Assembly (NCBI RefSeq): GCF_001884735.1
Contig: NZ_MJAP01000032.1
Span: 186,001 to 250,000 of the forward strand
Source: Natronohydrobacter thiooxidans
GTDB taxonomy: Bacteria; Pseudomonadota; Alphaproteobacteria; Rhodobacterales; Rhodobacteraceae
Reading direction: 5' to 3'
DNA: 64,000 nt
Part shown: positions 21,651 to 31,344 of the stretch, in pieces
How positions within the stretch are numbered: the stretch's first letter is position 1
How the letters are laid out: every line of letters starts with the position of its first letter
The notes under the pieces: generated by a model
Databases searched by the model: none
What the model saw: only the letters and a program-made list of their open reading frames with translations
What the model was told of the DNA's origin: nothing
Position numbers and translations under genes: made by a program

Positions 21651-21680
21651 GCAAAAGGCCCCGCGCGATGCGGGGCCTTT
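21651..21680 (-). terminator. Rho-independent terminator of glnK-amtB
   Basis: The stem AAAGGCCCCGC (21654-21664) pairs with GCGGGGCCTTT (21670-21680). On the minus strand it is followed by TTTTGC, about 20 bases past the amtB stop. Confidence 0.88.
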
Positions 21681-21700
21681 CAACACAGTCTCGAAACAGA

Positions 21701-23068
<1,368 letters not shown>

Positions 23069-23099
23069 TTGTCCTTCTTGAGTTTGTCCCGCCAGGGTT

Positions 23100-23438
23100 T
23101 CAGAGCGCGTCATCACCGGTTTCCCCTGTGCGCACGCGCGTCGCCGCTTCCAGATCCAGCACGAAGATCTTGCCGTCCCCGATCTTGTCGGTCCGTGCCG
23201 TTTTCTGCAGGGTCTCGACCACCTGATCGACCATGCCATCTGACACACCGATCTCCAGCCGCAGCTTGGGCACGAAGTTCACCGCATATTCCGCACCGCG
23301 ATAAATTTCAGTATGGCCGGATTGCGCACCGAAACCCTTGATTTCAGTGACCATCATGCCGCGTACCCCGATGGCAGTCAGGGCTTCGCGGACTTCCTCA
23401 AGCTTGAACGGTTTAATAGCCGCTATGATGTATTTCAC
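23100..23438 (-). CDS. glnK: Nitrogen regulatory protein P-II (GlnK)
   Basis: A 112-residue trimeric signalling protein, the standard P-II length. It begins MKYIIAAIKPFKLEEVREAL. It has the uridylylation site Tyr in the T-loop (RGAEYAVNF), the B-loop TARTDKIGDGKIFV and the C-terminal TRVRTGETGDDAL. It senses ATP/ADP and 2-oxoglutarate and regulates AmtB directly. The ATG is preceded by AAAGGGG. It is the first gene of glnK-amtB with NtrC-like sites about 130-170 bases upstream. Confidence 0.97.
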   Translation of the reverse strand: MKYIIAAIKPFKLEEVREALTAIGVRGMMVTEIKGFGAQSGHTEIYRGAEYAVNFVPKLRLEIGVSDGMVDQVVETLQKTARTDKIGDGKIFVLDLEAATRVRTGETGDDAL

Positions 23439-23565
23439 AGGTTGTCCCCTTTCTTCAGAGCGAGAGTCATCTCAGACCGCACGCCGTCATCAGGGGTTTC
23501 CTGCGCCCGAGTCTCAATCTTTTGCCGCAGCGCCGCGCCGCCTCGGCGCAAGAAACGAAAAAAAT

Positions 23566-23601
23566 GTGCACAAAATTAAGTCACTGCACAAATAATGTGC
23601 A
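23566..23601 (-). promoter_or_regulatory. Tandem NtrC-like binding sites upstream of glnK-amtB
   Basis: TGCAC-N7-GTGCA at 23585-23601 fits the enteric NtrC consensus exactly in both arms. A second palindrome TGTGCACA lies at 23566-23573. They lie 128-163 bases before the glnK ATG in a 305-base divergent region with PBP1A. I could not find a convincing sigma-54 promoter (TGGC-N8-TTGC) between them and glnK, so the promoter type is open. Confidence 0.6.
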
Positions 23602-23743
23602 AAATTTGGATCCATTTGGTGAGTCTTCCGCGCTACAACTTCTTGCGAAGTCGGTGGTAATCTCTGGCGCATAATGTCATTTACCCCCAGGAACGCGTTA
23701 CAATGGTTGCATAGAGCATGCAGGTAATTTTCAGGGCGGCGAT

Positions 23744-25912
23744 ATGAGCAGGACAGGTGGGAACGGGCGCAAGCTTGTGGCGGAGCGGCGTGTGGCGCCG
23801 AGGGCAAAGGCGAAAGCTGCAGCGCCCAAACCCGCCAGCCGCAAAAGCGGACCCGCGAAACCCCGCAGCAACAATATCGTCGTGCGCCTGATCACCGGTC
23901 TCGTGTCGCTGATCTGGCGGATCATCTGGGGCGTGACCTGGCGGCTGGGGGCGACGCTTGCGCTGATCGTGGCGCTGGCCACAGGCTATTTCTACACGAC
24001 CCTGCCCCCGCTCGATGATCTGCTCGACGCACGCGCGCGCGGCTCGGTGACCATGATGGATGCCGAAGGCAGTGTCTTCGCCTGGCGCGGCGAAACCTTC
24101 GGCGGCGCGATCACCACCCAGACCGTCTCGCCGCATCTGCGCAACGCCATCATCGCGGTCGAGGACCGGGGCTTCTATTCGCATCTCGGCGTCAGCCCGC
24201 GCGGCATCGCGGGGGCGATCCGCTCGAACCTGCGCGCGGGGCGCAGCGCCCTCTCGGGCGCGGGCGGCTCCACCATCACCCAGCAGGTGGCGAAACTCCT
24301 ATGCCTTGGCGTGCCCTACGATTCCGCCCAATGGCCGTCGGAAACCGCCTATGAGGAAGATTGCCGCCGCGGCACAGTCTGGCGCAAGATCAAGGAAGTG
24401 CCCTATGCTTTCGCGCTGGAAACCAAGTTCAGCAAGGACGAGATCCTCACCATCTACATGAACCGCGCTTTCCTCGGCGCAGGCGCGCGCGGCTTTGAAG
24501 CTGCCGCGCAGCGCTATTTCGGGCGCAGCGCCGCCGAGGTCGGCCCTGCCGAAGCCGCGATGCTCGCGGGGCTTCTGCCCGCCCCCTCGCTGCTGGCGCC
24601 GACGCGCAATCTGGAACGTGCGCAGGCCCGCGCCAATGTCGTGATCGGGCTGATGGCGGATCAGGGCTATCTCAGCCAGCATGAAGTGGCCGAAGCCCGC
24701 TCCTATCCGGCCACGCTCTCGCAACAGGCCGAGGCGCAGCGCGGGATCCATTTCGCCGACTGGCTCATGCAATCCGGCCCCTCTTACCTGACGCGCAACA
24801 CCACCGAAGACGTGATCATGCGTACCACCTTCAACCCGCGCATCCAGACCGCGATCGAGGATGCCGTGGCCGATGTGTTCAAGACCCGCGTGCGGGACGG
24901 CTCGCAGGCCGAGGTTGCCGTGGTCGTCATGTCCGCCGATGGCGCGGTGCGCGGCATGGTGGGCGGGCGCTCGCCTTCGGTGGGTGGGTTCAACCGCGCT
25001 ACTCAGGCCATGCGCCAGACCGGATCGGCCTTCAAACCCTTCCTCTTCGCCGCCGCTCTGGAGAACGGGTTTGAACCTTTCGATATCGTCGAGGATGCGC
25101 CGCTCACGATCAATATTCCCGGTTCCGGCCCATGGTCGCCGCGCAATTACGACAACCGCTTCCACGGCTTCGTCACCCTGACAGAGGCGTTGTCCAGATC
25201 GCTCAATACCCCCGCCGTGCGCATTTCCGAAGCCATGGGCCGGGCGCAGGTGCGCGAAGTGGCCAATAAATTCGGCCTGCACAGCGACCTTGCCGAAGGC
25301 CCGGCATTGGCGCTGGGCGCCTCCGAGGCCAATCTGCTGGAAATGACCGCCGCCTATGCGGGTATCCTCAACGGCGGCAGCGCCGTACAGCCCTACGGGA
25401 TCGAGCAACTCACCCTGCTGGGCGATTCGACGCCGCTTTTCGGGGCCTCGACCGGGATCGGCGAGCGTGTGATCTCGGAACGCTCGGCGCAGGTGCTGAC
25501 ATGGATGATGACCCGCGTCGTGGCCGAGGGCACCGGCACCCGCGCCCGCCTGCCGGGCTGGCAGGTCGCGGCCAAGACCGGCACGACCCAGGCCTCGCGC
25601 GACGCATGGTTCATCGGCTTCACGGCGGATTATGTCGCCGGTGTCTGGATGGGCTATGACGACAACTCGCCCCTGACCGGCGTCACCGGCGGCGGCCTGC
25701 CTGCCGAGATCTGGCGCGAGACGATGGAGCGCGTGCATCGCGGCCTCTCGCCCCGGCCGCTGCCGATGATCGAACCGGAACGCCCGGTGCTGGAACCGCC
25801 CCGCTCCGAGGCCCCGGTCCATCCCGTTCCGCAAGCCCCTGCCGCACAGGGCGGCTCGTCGCTCGATGACGCGATCCGCGGGATTCTGGGCTCGATCTTC
25901 GGCGGGAATTGA
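23744..25912 (+). CDS. Class A penicillin-binding protein (PBP1A-type transglycosylase/transpeptidase)
   Basis: A 722-residue bifunctional cell-wall synthase. A basic cytoplasmic N-terminus and one membrane anchor (LGATLALIVALATGYFY) precede the glycosyltransferase domain, with VEDRGFYSHLGVSPRGIAGA, GGSTITQQVAKL and LETKFSKDEILTIYMN in parts. The transpeptidase domain carries TGSAFKPFLF (SxxK), SRSLNT (SxN) and AAKTGTTQ (KTG). A Pro-rich tail ends SLDDAIRGILGSIFGGN. It is divergent from glnK. All catalytic motifs are intact. Confidence 0.95.
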   Translation: MSRTGGNGRKLVAERRVAPRAKAKAAAPKPASRKSGPAKPRSNNIVVRLITGLVSLIWRIIWGVTWRLGATLALIVALATGYFYTTLPPLDDLLDARARGSVTMMDAEGSVFAWRGETFGGAITTQTVSPHLRNAIIAVEDRGFYSHLGVSPRGIAGAIRSNLRAGRSALSGAGGSTITQQVAKLLCLGVPYDSAQWPSETAYEEDCRRGTVWRKIKEVPYAFALETKFSKDEILTIYMNRAFLGAGARGFEAAAQRYFGRSAAEVGPAEAAMLAGLLPAPSLLAPTRNLERAQARANVVIGLMADQGYLSQHEVAEARSYPATLSQQAEAQRGIHFADWLMQSGPSYLTRNTTEDVIMRTTFNPRIQTAIEDAVADVFKTRVRDGSQAEVAVVVMSADGAVRGMVGGRSPSVGGFNRATQAMRQTGSAFKPFLFAAALENGFEPFDIVEDAPLTINIPGSGPWSPRNYDNRFHGFVTLTEALSRSLNTPAVRISEAMGRAQVREVANKFGLHSDLAEGPALALGASEANLLEMTAAYAGILNGGSAVQPYGIEQLTLLGDSTPLFGASTGIGERVISERSAQVLTWMMTRVVAEGTGTRARLPGWQVAAKTGTTQASRDAWFIGFTADYVAGVWMGYDDNSPLTGVTGGGLPAEIWRETMERVHRGLSPRPLPMIEPERPVLEPPRSEAPVHPVPQAPAAQGGSSLDDAIRGILGSIFGGN

Positions 25913-26027
25913 GGGGGAGGGCGCGCGCCCGGCGCGGCGCGCGCTGAAAACGGCCCGCAAGTCAGATGCCCAAAGCGAGAGGCCGATCCAGCCTGTTCGC
26001 CGCCAGAGACTCGATGGCGGGATTGAC

Positions 26028-26215
26028 CGCATCGCGGACGCTCGCTTAGAAGCCCAAGCGCGGAATCAAGGCCGCAGGCCGCCGCGCAGCGCCCGACCGC
26101 CCCCCGGGCGGGCGCTTCTCGCTGTCGGGCATTTCTAAACCGCCGGAATATGCCGCGCCATAAATTGCCCGCCAAAACCGGAGTGAGCGCCCCCCCGCGG
26201 TCGGGCGCTGCGCGG
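26028..26215. repeat. Dispersed repeat with 18-bp inverted ends, copy A
   Basis: The core at 26082-26215 (134 bp) is bounded by CCGCGCAGCGCCCGACCG and its exact reverse complement. Together with about 54 bases of flanking similarity it recurs in direct orientation at 29920-30134. The copies share blocks such as GCCGGAATATGCCGC and CCGGAGTGAGCGCCC. No transposase is encoded; it resembles a MITE or a structured intergenic repeat. It fills the 315-base gap after the PBP gene. Confidence 0.85.
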
Positions 26216-26227
26216 CGGCGCGCTCCA

Positions 26228-26671
26228 CTACCGGTCCTGCGCCCGGAGCGGGCGTCGCGATACCGTTGTCAACAAGACAAGAACCAAGAATCCCAGCACT
26301 GCCCAAAGCAGGATCTTGGCGGCTTGCAGAAAAGGATCGCGCGGCCTTGAAGCCTCTTCCCAACTCATGCCTGCCATCTGGCGAAACAAGGCTTCCGCCG
26401 TCAGTAAGGCTCGATGCCCCCGATCCGACATTGTGCCGTTTTGCCGCCCTCGCGTCTCATCAAGCGGATCGTAAACCCTGCCATCAGGATAGACGGCGAA
26501 CCTGCCATCCCTGGCCATCACAGCCGCGAAGCTACCCGGCTCCTGCCGCCGCGCAGAGATGACCCGCCGCATCCCCGCGCCGGTGAAATTGTCCCGACGC
26601 AGGATCACCACCTCGCCGGTTTCATCAATCCTTGCCAAGACCAGCCATGGCGGGCCGAGGTTCATTCCCAT
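26228..26671 (-). CDS. Hypothetical protein with C-terminal membrane helix
   Basis: A 147-residue product. The ATG at 26671 follows GGAGG at ideal spacing. A soluble N-terminal part (PPWLVLARIDETGEVVILRR) leads to one hydrophobic helix near the C-terminus (ILLWAVLGFLVLVLLTTV), so a tail-anchored inner-membrane protein is likely. I recognise no family. It is transcribed in the same direction as the downstream dispersed repeat and follows the zinc-ribbon gene by about 55 bases, with which it may form an operon. Confidence 0.65.
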   Translation of the reverse strand: MGMNLGPPWLVLARIDETGEVVILRRDNFTGAGMRRVISARRQEPGSFAAVMARDGRFAVYPDGRVYDPLDETRGRQNGTMSDRGHRALLTAEALFRQMAGMSWEEASRPRDPFLQAAKILLWAVLGFLVLVLLTTVSRRPLRAQDR

Positions 26672-26725
26672 ACCCGCCTCCCGAACTTGAAGGCACAGGA
26701 GCCCCCCCCGTCAGGCAACTGCCCC

Positions 26726-27466
26726 CTACAGCCCCAGCAGCCCCGCGACCGTGCCGCGCAGCCCGTCCACCGCCCCGACATAGCCCTCCGTCACCGGGGC
26801 CAGCGCAGGCACCGCGCCGCCGATCATCGGCGCGGCAAGGTAGAGCGCGACAAGGATCAGAGCCACCGCCAGCGGCAGGGTCAGGCCGCGGATGAAACTG
26901 CTGCTGCGCTCGGCACTGGTCGGCGGCACGGCCACCGCCTCGGGCGTTCTGCCCCGGCGGGGCCGCCCGTTCCGGATCGGCTCCAGCGAGGCGCTGATAT
27001 CCTCGATATCGGGAAAGGGCGGTGCCTTGGGCTCCGTGCTCCGCGCGGCCTTGGGGCTCTCGGCAGGCTCCTCCGGCGCGGGGTCGCTGGGCCAGGGCGC
27101 GGCGCCTGCCAGCCCCAGATCGGGCTGCGTCTCCAGCCCGCCCGCTTCGCGCGCGCGCTGCTCGGCCTCAAACGCGGCTTCGGCGCGCAGGATTTCCAGC
27201 ACCTGCTCATCCACGGGTTTCGCGCGCGCCTCACCCGCCGGGGCCTCTGCCTCTTCAGGCGATGGCTCATCCCCGGCGTCACTGGCCGCCTCCGCAGACG
27301 CTTCGGGGGGTGCAACCGGGGCGGGGCTGCGCTCAGTCAGGATCAGCGGATGGTCCTGAAACCAGACCGTCCCGCAGGCCGAGCATTGCACCTCGCGCCC
27401 ATCCTCGGGCAGCAGGCCGTCGTCGATTTCATACTGAGCTTTGCAACTCGGGCAGGTAATACGCAT
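26726..27466 (-). CDS. Zinc-ribbon domain protein next to ftsEX
   Basis: A 246-residue protein starting MRITCPSCKAQYEIDDG and VQCSACGTVWFQ: two CxxC pairs forming an MJ0042-type zinc ribbon. A long acidic, Ala/Pro/Glu-rich linker follows, then one membrane helix (LPLAVALILVALYLAAPMIG) and a short tail. ATG 27466 is preferred to GTG 27469 on ribosome-site spacing (AAGG plus seven). The same gene is divergent from ftsE in many Rhodobacterales as I recall, hinting at a cell-envelope role; no function is established. Confidence 0.8.
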   Translation of the reverse strand: MRITCPSCKAQYEIDDGLLPEDGREVQCSACGTVWFQDHPLILTERSPAPVAPPEASAEAASDAGDEPSPEEAEAPAGEARAKPVDEQVLEILRAEAAFEAEQRAREAGGLETQPDLGLAGAAPWPSDPAPEEPAESPKAARSTEPKAPPFPDIEDISASLEPIRNGRPRRGRTPEAVAVPPTSAERSSSFIRGLTLPLAVALILVALYLAAPMIGGAVPALAPVTEGYVGAVDGLRGTVAGLLGL

Positions 27467-27627
27467 CACGGAACCTTGCTCGCTGCCTCAAACGGGCATT
27501 GGCCTTGATTTACAGATGTTGTAGCAAGCACGAACGCAAACGCCAAGGTTATTAGAGTGTCTGTTCAAGGGACCGAAAGAATGCTCAGGCCGACCCGGCA
27601 CCGCCAGTCCGCGCATAGGGGGCCGCG

Positions 27628-28299
27628 ATGATCGTCTTCGAGGATGTCGCGCATGATTACGGCGGCGGCCCGCTCTTTCGCGATGTGTCGGTGCGGCTGG
27701 ACAAGGGCAGTTTCCATTTCCTGACCGGCCCCTCGGGTGCGGGCAAGAGCACCTTTCTCAAACTCTGCTACGGCGAATTATTGCCGAGTTCGGGCAAGGT
27801 CACGCTCATGAACCGCGCATTGCAGTCCATGACCCGTGATCAACTGGCCGAAACCCGCGAACGGATCGGCGTGGTGCATCAGGATTGCCAGTTCCTCGAC
27901 CATCTGACGGTCGAGCAGAATGTGGGCCTGCCCCTGACCGCAACCGGCCGCCCGCTGCGGGCCAGCGATGTGAGCGATCTTCTGACCTGGGTGGGGCTTG
28001 GCACCCGCGCAGAGGCGCTGCCGCCCACGCTCTCGGGCGGCGAGCGCCAGCGCGCCGCGCTGGCCCGCGCCATCATCGGCGCTCCGAATGTGCTGCTGGC
28101 GGATGAACCGACCGGCAATCTCGACTGGGAGATGTCGCAGCGCCTGATGATGCTCCTGATCGAACTCAACCGCATGGGCACGGCTGTCCTGATCGCGACC
28201 CATGACCTGAACCTGATCCGCTTCGCCAAAGCGCAGGTACAGGCGCGGGTGATGCGGATCTCGGGGCGCAGGCTGCAACTGGCGGGGTCCGAGCTGTGA
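27628..28299 (+). CDS. ftsE: Cell division ATP-binding protein FtsE
   Basis: A 223-residue ABC ATPase working with FtsX to control peptidoglycan hydrolases at the divisome. Walker A GPSGAGKST, the Q-loop region, signature LSGGERQRAALARA, Walker B VLLADEPTGNLD and the switch His in IATHDLNL are intact. The start codon of ftsX overlaps its TGA by four bases (GTGA). Downstream plsC overlaps ftsX by one base, so ftsE-ftsX-plsC form one coupled operon. Confidence 0.95.
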   Translation: MIVFEDVAHDYGGGPLFRDVSVRLDKGSFHFLTGPSGAGKSTFLKLCYGELLPSSGKVTLMNRALQSMTRDQLAETRERIGVVHQDCQFLDHLTVEQNVGLPLTATGRPLRASDVSDLLTWVGLGTRAEALPPTLSGGERQRAALARAIIGAPNVLLADEPTGNLDWEMSQRLMMLLIELNRMGTAVLIATHDLNLIRFAKAQVQARVMRISGRRLQLAGSEL

Positions 28300-29168
28300 G
28301 CGCGCGCGCCATCTCCGGCCTTGTCGTGCCCGGTCGCGGCCAGAGCGTCTGGCTGATCACCCTCTCGGCCGCCGCCATGGCCTTCCTCGCGGTCTTTGCC
28401 CTCGCGCTCTCGGTCACATCTGCCCGTCTGGCCGCCAACTGGTCCGAGGCGCTGTCGCAGACCGCGACTGTGCGCCTCTCCGCCCCGCCCGAGGAAATGG
28501 ACAGCCAGACCGCGCTGGTCCTTGACGTGCTGCGCACCACCCCCGGCATTGCCGAGGCCCGCGTCATGGTCCCCGAGGAACAGGCGGCCCTGCTTGAGGC
28601 CTGGCTTGGCCCCGATCTGCCGCTCGATGCGCTGCCCCTGCCGCGCCTGATCGAACTGACCGAGACCTCTGAGGGCCCCGACCGGCAGGGGCTGCGCCTG
28701 CGGCTGGCCGCCGAGGCCCCGGCGGCGGTCTATGACGATCACAGCCGCTGGCGCCGCCCGCTGGTGCAGGCCGCCACCCGGCTGCAAAGCTTCGCGCTGG
28801 TCTCGCTGGTGCTGATCGGCGCCGTCACCGCCGCGATGATCGCGCTCGCCGCCAGTGCCGCGCTCTCCTCGAACGGGCAGGTGATCCGCGTCTTGCGGCT
28901 GGTGGGTGCGCGCGACCGTTTCATCGCGCTGGCCTTCGTGCGCAGCATCTCGCGCCGCGCGCTCATCGGCGCCAGCGCCGGGACGGCGGTCGCGATGCTC
29001 GCGCTGCTGGCGCTGCCACAGGCGGGCAGCGCGGTGCCGGTGCTGGCCGGGCTTGGCTTTCAGGGCTGGACATGGGCGCTGCCGCTGGCCATTCCGCCCC
29101 TGACCGCGCTTCTGGCATGGAGCGCCAGCCTCGCCACCGCCTTCCGCGTTCTCAAAGGAGTCACCTGA
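28296..29168 (+). CDS. ftsX: Cell division protein FtsX
   Basis: A 290-residue membrane partner of FtsE. It begins at a GTG overlapping the ftsE stop. One N-terminal membrane helix (LSAAAMAFLAVFALALSV) is followed by a periplasmic domain and three C-terminal helices (FALVSLVLIGAVTAAMIALAA, AGTAVAMLALLALP and a final one). VIRVLRLVGARDRFIALAF is the typical cytoplasmic coupling segment. It lies in the ftsE-ftsX-plsC operon. Confidence 0.93.
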   Translation: MSARAISGLVVPGRGQSVWLITLSAAAMAFLAVFALALSVTSARLAANWSEALSQTATVRLSAPPEEMDSQTALVLDVLRTTPGIAEARVMVPEEQAALLEAWLGPDLPLDALPLPRLIELTETSEGPDRQGLRLRLAAEAPAAVYDDHSRWRRPLVQAATRLQSFALVSLVLIGAVTAAMIALAASAALSSNGQVIRVLRLVGARDRFIALAFVRSISRRALIGASAGTAVAMLALLALPQAGSAVPVLAGLGFQGWTWALPLAIPPLTALLAWSASLATAFRVLKGVT

Positions 29169-29905
29169 TGCGATATGCGCTGCAATGGCTGCGCTCGGTG
29201 CTGTTCATCGGGCAGATGTATCTGGCGATGCTGGTGCTGGGCGTGGCCTATCTGCCCTATGCGCTGGCCCGCCGCGAGGGCGCGCTGGCCGCCTGCCACG
29301 CCTTTTGCCGCTATGTGCGCTGGTCGGCAGGCTGGCTCATCGGGCTGCGCAGCGAGGTGCGCGGCACCGTCCCCGAGGGCGGGGTGCTGATCGCCGCCAA
29401 ACACCAGTCCTTTCTCGATATCATCATGATCTTCGGTGCCCTGTCGCACCCGCGTTTCATCATGAAGAAACAGCTCTCCTATGCGCCGATTCTGGGCTGG
29501 TACGCGCTGCGTCTGGGCTGCGTACCGGTGGATCGCGGTCGCCGCGGGCAGGCGATCAAGGACATGACCGCCCGCGTCAAATCCGGCGCGCTGGAGGCGG
29601 GGCAGCTGATCATCTACCCGCAGGGCACCCGCGTCGCGCCGGGGGTGAAGCAACCCTATAAAGTGGGCACCGCCGTGCTCTATCAGGAACTGGCGCAGGA
29701 TTGCGTGCCGGTCGCCACCAATGTCGGCATGTTCTGGCCGCGCCACAGCCTCTATCGCAAACCGGGGCTGGCGGTGGTCGAATTCCTGCCCCCGATCCCC
29801 GCCGGGCGCGAGCCGCGCGCCTTTCTGGCGGAACTGGAGCAAGTGGTGGAAGCGGCGTCCGACAAGCTGATGGCCGAGGCGGCAGAGCAATTGGGGCGGG
29901 GGTAA
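29168..29905 (+). CDS. plsC: 1-acyl-sn-glycerol-3-phosphate acyltransferase
   Basis: A 245-residue membrane enzyme making phosphatidic acid in phospholipid synthesis. It has an N-terminal hydrophobic segment, then KHQSFLD (HxxxxD catalytic motif), GCVPVDRGRRGQAIKDM, the acceptor motif YPQGTRVAPG and VPVATNVGMFWPR. Its ATG shares one base with the ftsX TGA. It is the last gene of the operon; the dispersed repeat copy B follows. Confidence 0.93.
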   Translation: MRYALQWLRSVLFIGQMYLAMLVLGVAYLPYALARREGALAACHAFCRYVRWSAGWLIGLRSEVRGTVPEGGVLIAAKHQSFLDIIMIFGALSHPRFIMKKQLSYAPILGWYALRLGCVPVDRGRRGQAIKDMTARVKSGALEAGQLIIYPQGTRVAPGVKQPYKVGTAVLYQELAQDCVPVATNVGMFWPRHSLYRKPGLAVVEFLPPIPAGREPRAFLAELEQVVEAASDKLMAEAAEQLGRG

Positions 29906-29919
29906 GAGGGGCGAAGCGT

Positions 29920-30134
29920 CGCATCGCGGACGCTCACTTGGCAGACATGCGCGGAATCAAGGCCGCAGGCCGCCGCGCAGCGCCCGACCGCCCCGTCACG
30001 CCGGAGGCGTGCCTACGGCACGACGGCGGGCGCTTTTCACGGTTGCGCACCGCCCGACCGCCGGAATATGCCGCACCATAAACTGCCCAGCCTAACCGGA
30101 GTGAGCGCCCACCCGCGGTCGGGCGCTGCGCGGC
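29920..30134. repeat. Dispersed repeat with 18-bp inverted ends, copy B
   Basis: The core at 29973-30133 (161 bp) is bounded by the same 18-bp inverted ends as copy A at 26082. It carries an extra internal hairpin (CGCCGGAGGCGTGCC and neighbouring GGCACGACGG). It lies in the 446-base region between plsC and the Abi-alpha-like gene. The remaining 200 bases of that region, with falling GC toward the gene, hold no other feature I can support. Confidence 0.85.
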
Positions 30135-30351
30135 TCTTCTCGCGCAGTCAACCGTCGGTTTGGTCCCGCATCGCGGATACGCCCGGCTTGGGCCGCTGGG
30201 CGTGGCGAGTTTGGGCGGTCAGATCGACGCCAAATGAGGCCAGAGCGGTCGGTCGATCCCCTATTCCTTCTTGCAGAATGCGTTTGAGTGCTCCTAAACT
30301 AGTTTGATTCTGCGTTTCCAATCATCAATACGGGTTTTTCTAGGAGTTAGC

Positions 30352-31260
30352 ATGGGCAATGATGGACGGTCTCTAGAAGAGATTTCCGATTTCTTGTCAC
30401 CAGTCGCCTTGGGTGTGGTGAAGGCAGCCGCTGGGGGAGTGTCCTCGGGTATAAGGGAAAGCTCAACAGATGTTTGGGGCGCGCTTGTGGGCGATCCCCT
30501 GAAGATGTGGAGAACACGTAGGCTCATTGACGGGCTTGAAGGCGTCGCTTCACATTTAAAACAGAAAGGGGTAGATTTGAAGAGCGCGAAGGCTCTACCG
30601 TTTGGAGAAATGCTAATACTTTTCGATGGCATTTCGAAAGAAGATGATCAGGTTTTATCTGATATGTGGGCGAGACTGATCGCTGATTCCATGATGGAAA
30701 ATAGAAAGCCCTCAATTTCTGCACGATCAGTCGCGGCCGTTCTTGAGCAAATGAGCCCGGAAACTGCAAAGATATTTGAATTTTTATCCAAGGAAGCAAG
30801 GCGTAAATTTATCAACGAAAAACTTGGCAGAATAAGAAACAAAGAATTCTTCCCACTTGATGAGGAAGAAGCTAAGCTTTCTGAAGATGATCTTAGGGAA
30901 GAGCTAGAGAAAATCACACCAGAAATAGATGGTGAATGGCAATTTATTCATAAAGGTGGGGCGTTGATTGATGCACAGTTTGAAGTAGCAAAAGGCGAAC
31001 TGCTGCGCTTAAATCTTATCGATCGAAAAGAAGCTGGTGTACATTTCGATGATCAGCCTTTTAGGCGAGGATATCAAGTTAACCCTGAAGGTCTGGATGC
31101 TGTCCTTTCAGAAATGCAAGGGAGGATTAAAGACCTTGTTGATAGTCGGACAAATGTTGCGCGATTACCTTTTCTTGACCGCACACGTGGCATTGTGAAG
31201 AGTAATTTCGAATTAAGCATGGCTGGAAAAGAGATTGCGAAAAAGCTGAGCCTTCTGTAA
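30352..31260 (+). CDS. Abi-alpha / DUF4393-like protein (possible phage defence)
   Basis: A 302-residue protein that resembles the Abi-alpha (DUF4393) family. It has WGALVGDPLKMWRTRRLID, a helix with LPFGEMLILFDGIS, the acidic EDDQVLSDMWARLIADS (about 97-113) and VAAVLEQMSPETAKIFEFL (about 127-145). The family was first linked to abortive infection; the mechanism is not known. AGGAG sits five bases before the ATG. Local GC is about 33-50% in lines I counted, far below the roughly 65% around it, with A/T-rich codons, so it was probably acquired horizontally. It is flanked by a repeat element on one side and by guaD on the other. Confidence 0.75.
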   Translation: MGNDGRSLEEISDFLSPVALGVVKAAAGGVSSGIRESSTDVWGALVGDPLKMWRTRRLIDGLEGVASHLKQKGVDLKSAKALPFGEMLILFDGISKEDDQVLSDMWARLIADSMMENRKPSISARSVAAVLEQMSPETAKIFEFLSKEARRKFINEKLGRIRNKEFFPLDEEEAKLSEDDLREELEKITPEIDGEWQFIHKGGALIDAQFEVAKGELLRLNLIDRKEAGVHFDDQPFRRGYQVNPEGLDAVLSEMQGRIKDLVDSRTNVARLPFLDRTRGIVKSNFELSMAGKEIAKKLSLL

Positions 31261-31344
31261 TCGAGCAGAAGAGATCATCTGTTTGGCGCCACAAATAATC
31301 TATGTCCGCTCCGTCCCGCAAAACCGCCTCCCCCCACCCCCCCC

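Noticed and set aside
26150-26350. Similar short frames (MPxHKLP...) over both dispersed repeat copies
   Set aside because: The similarity is due to the repeat itself, the frames diverge right after it, and no ribosome site is present.
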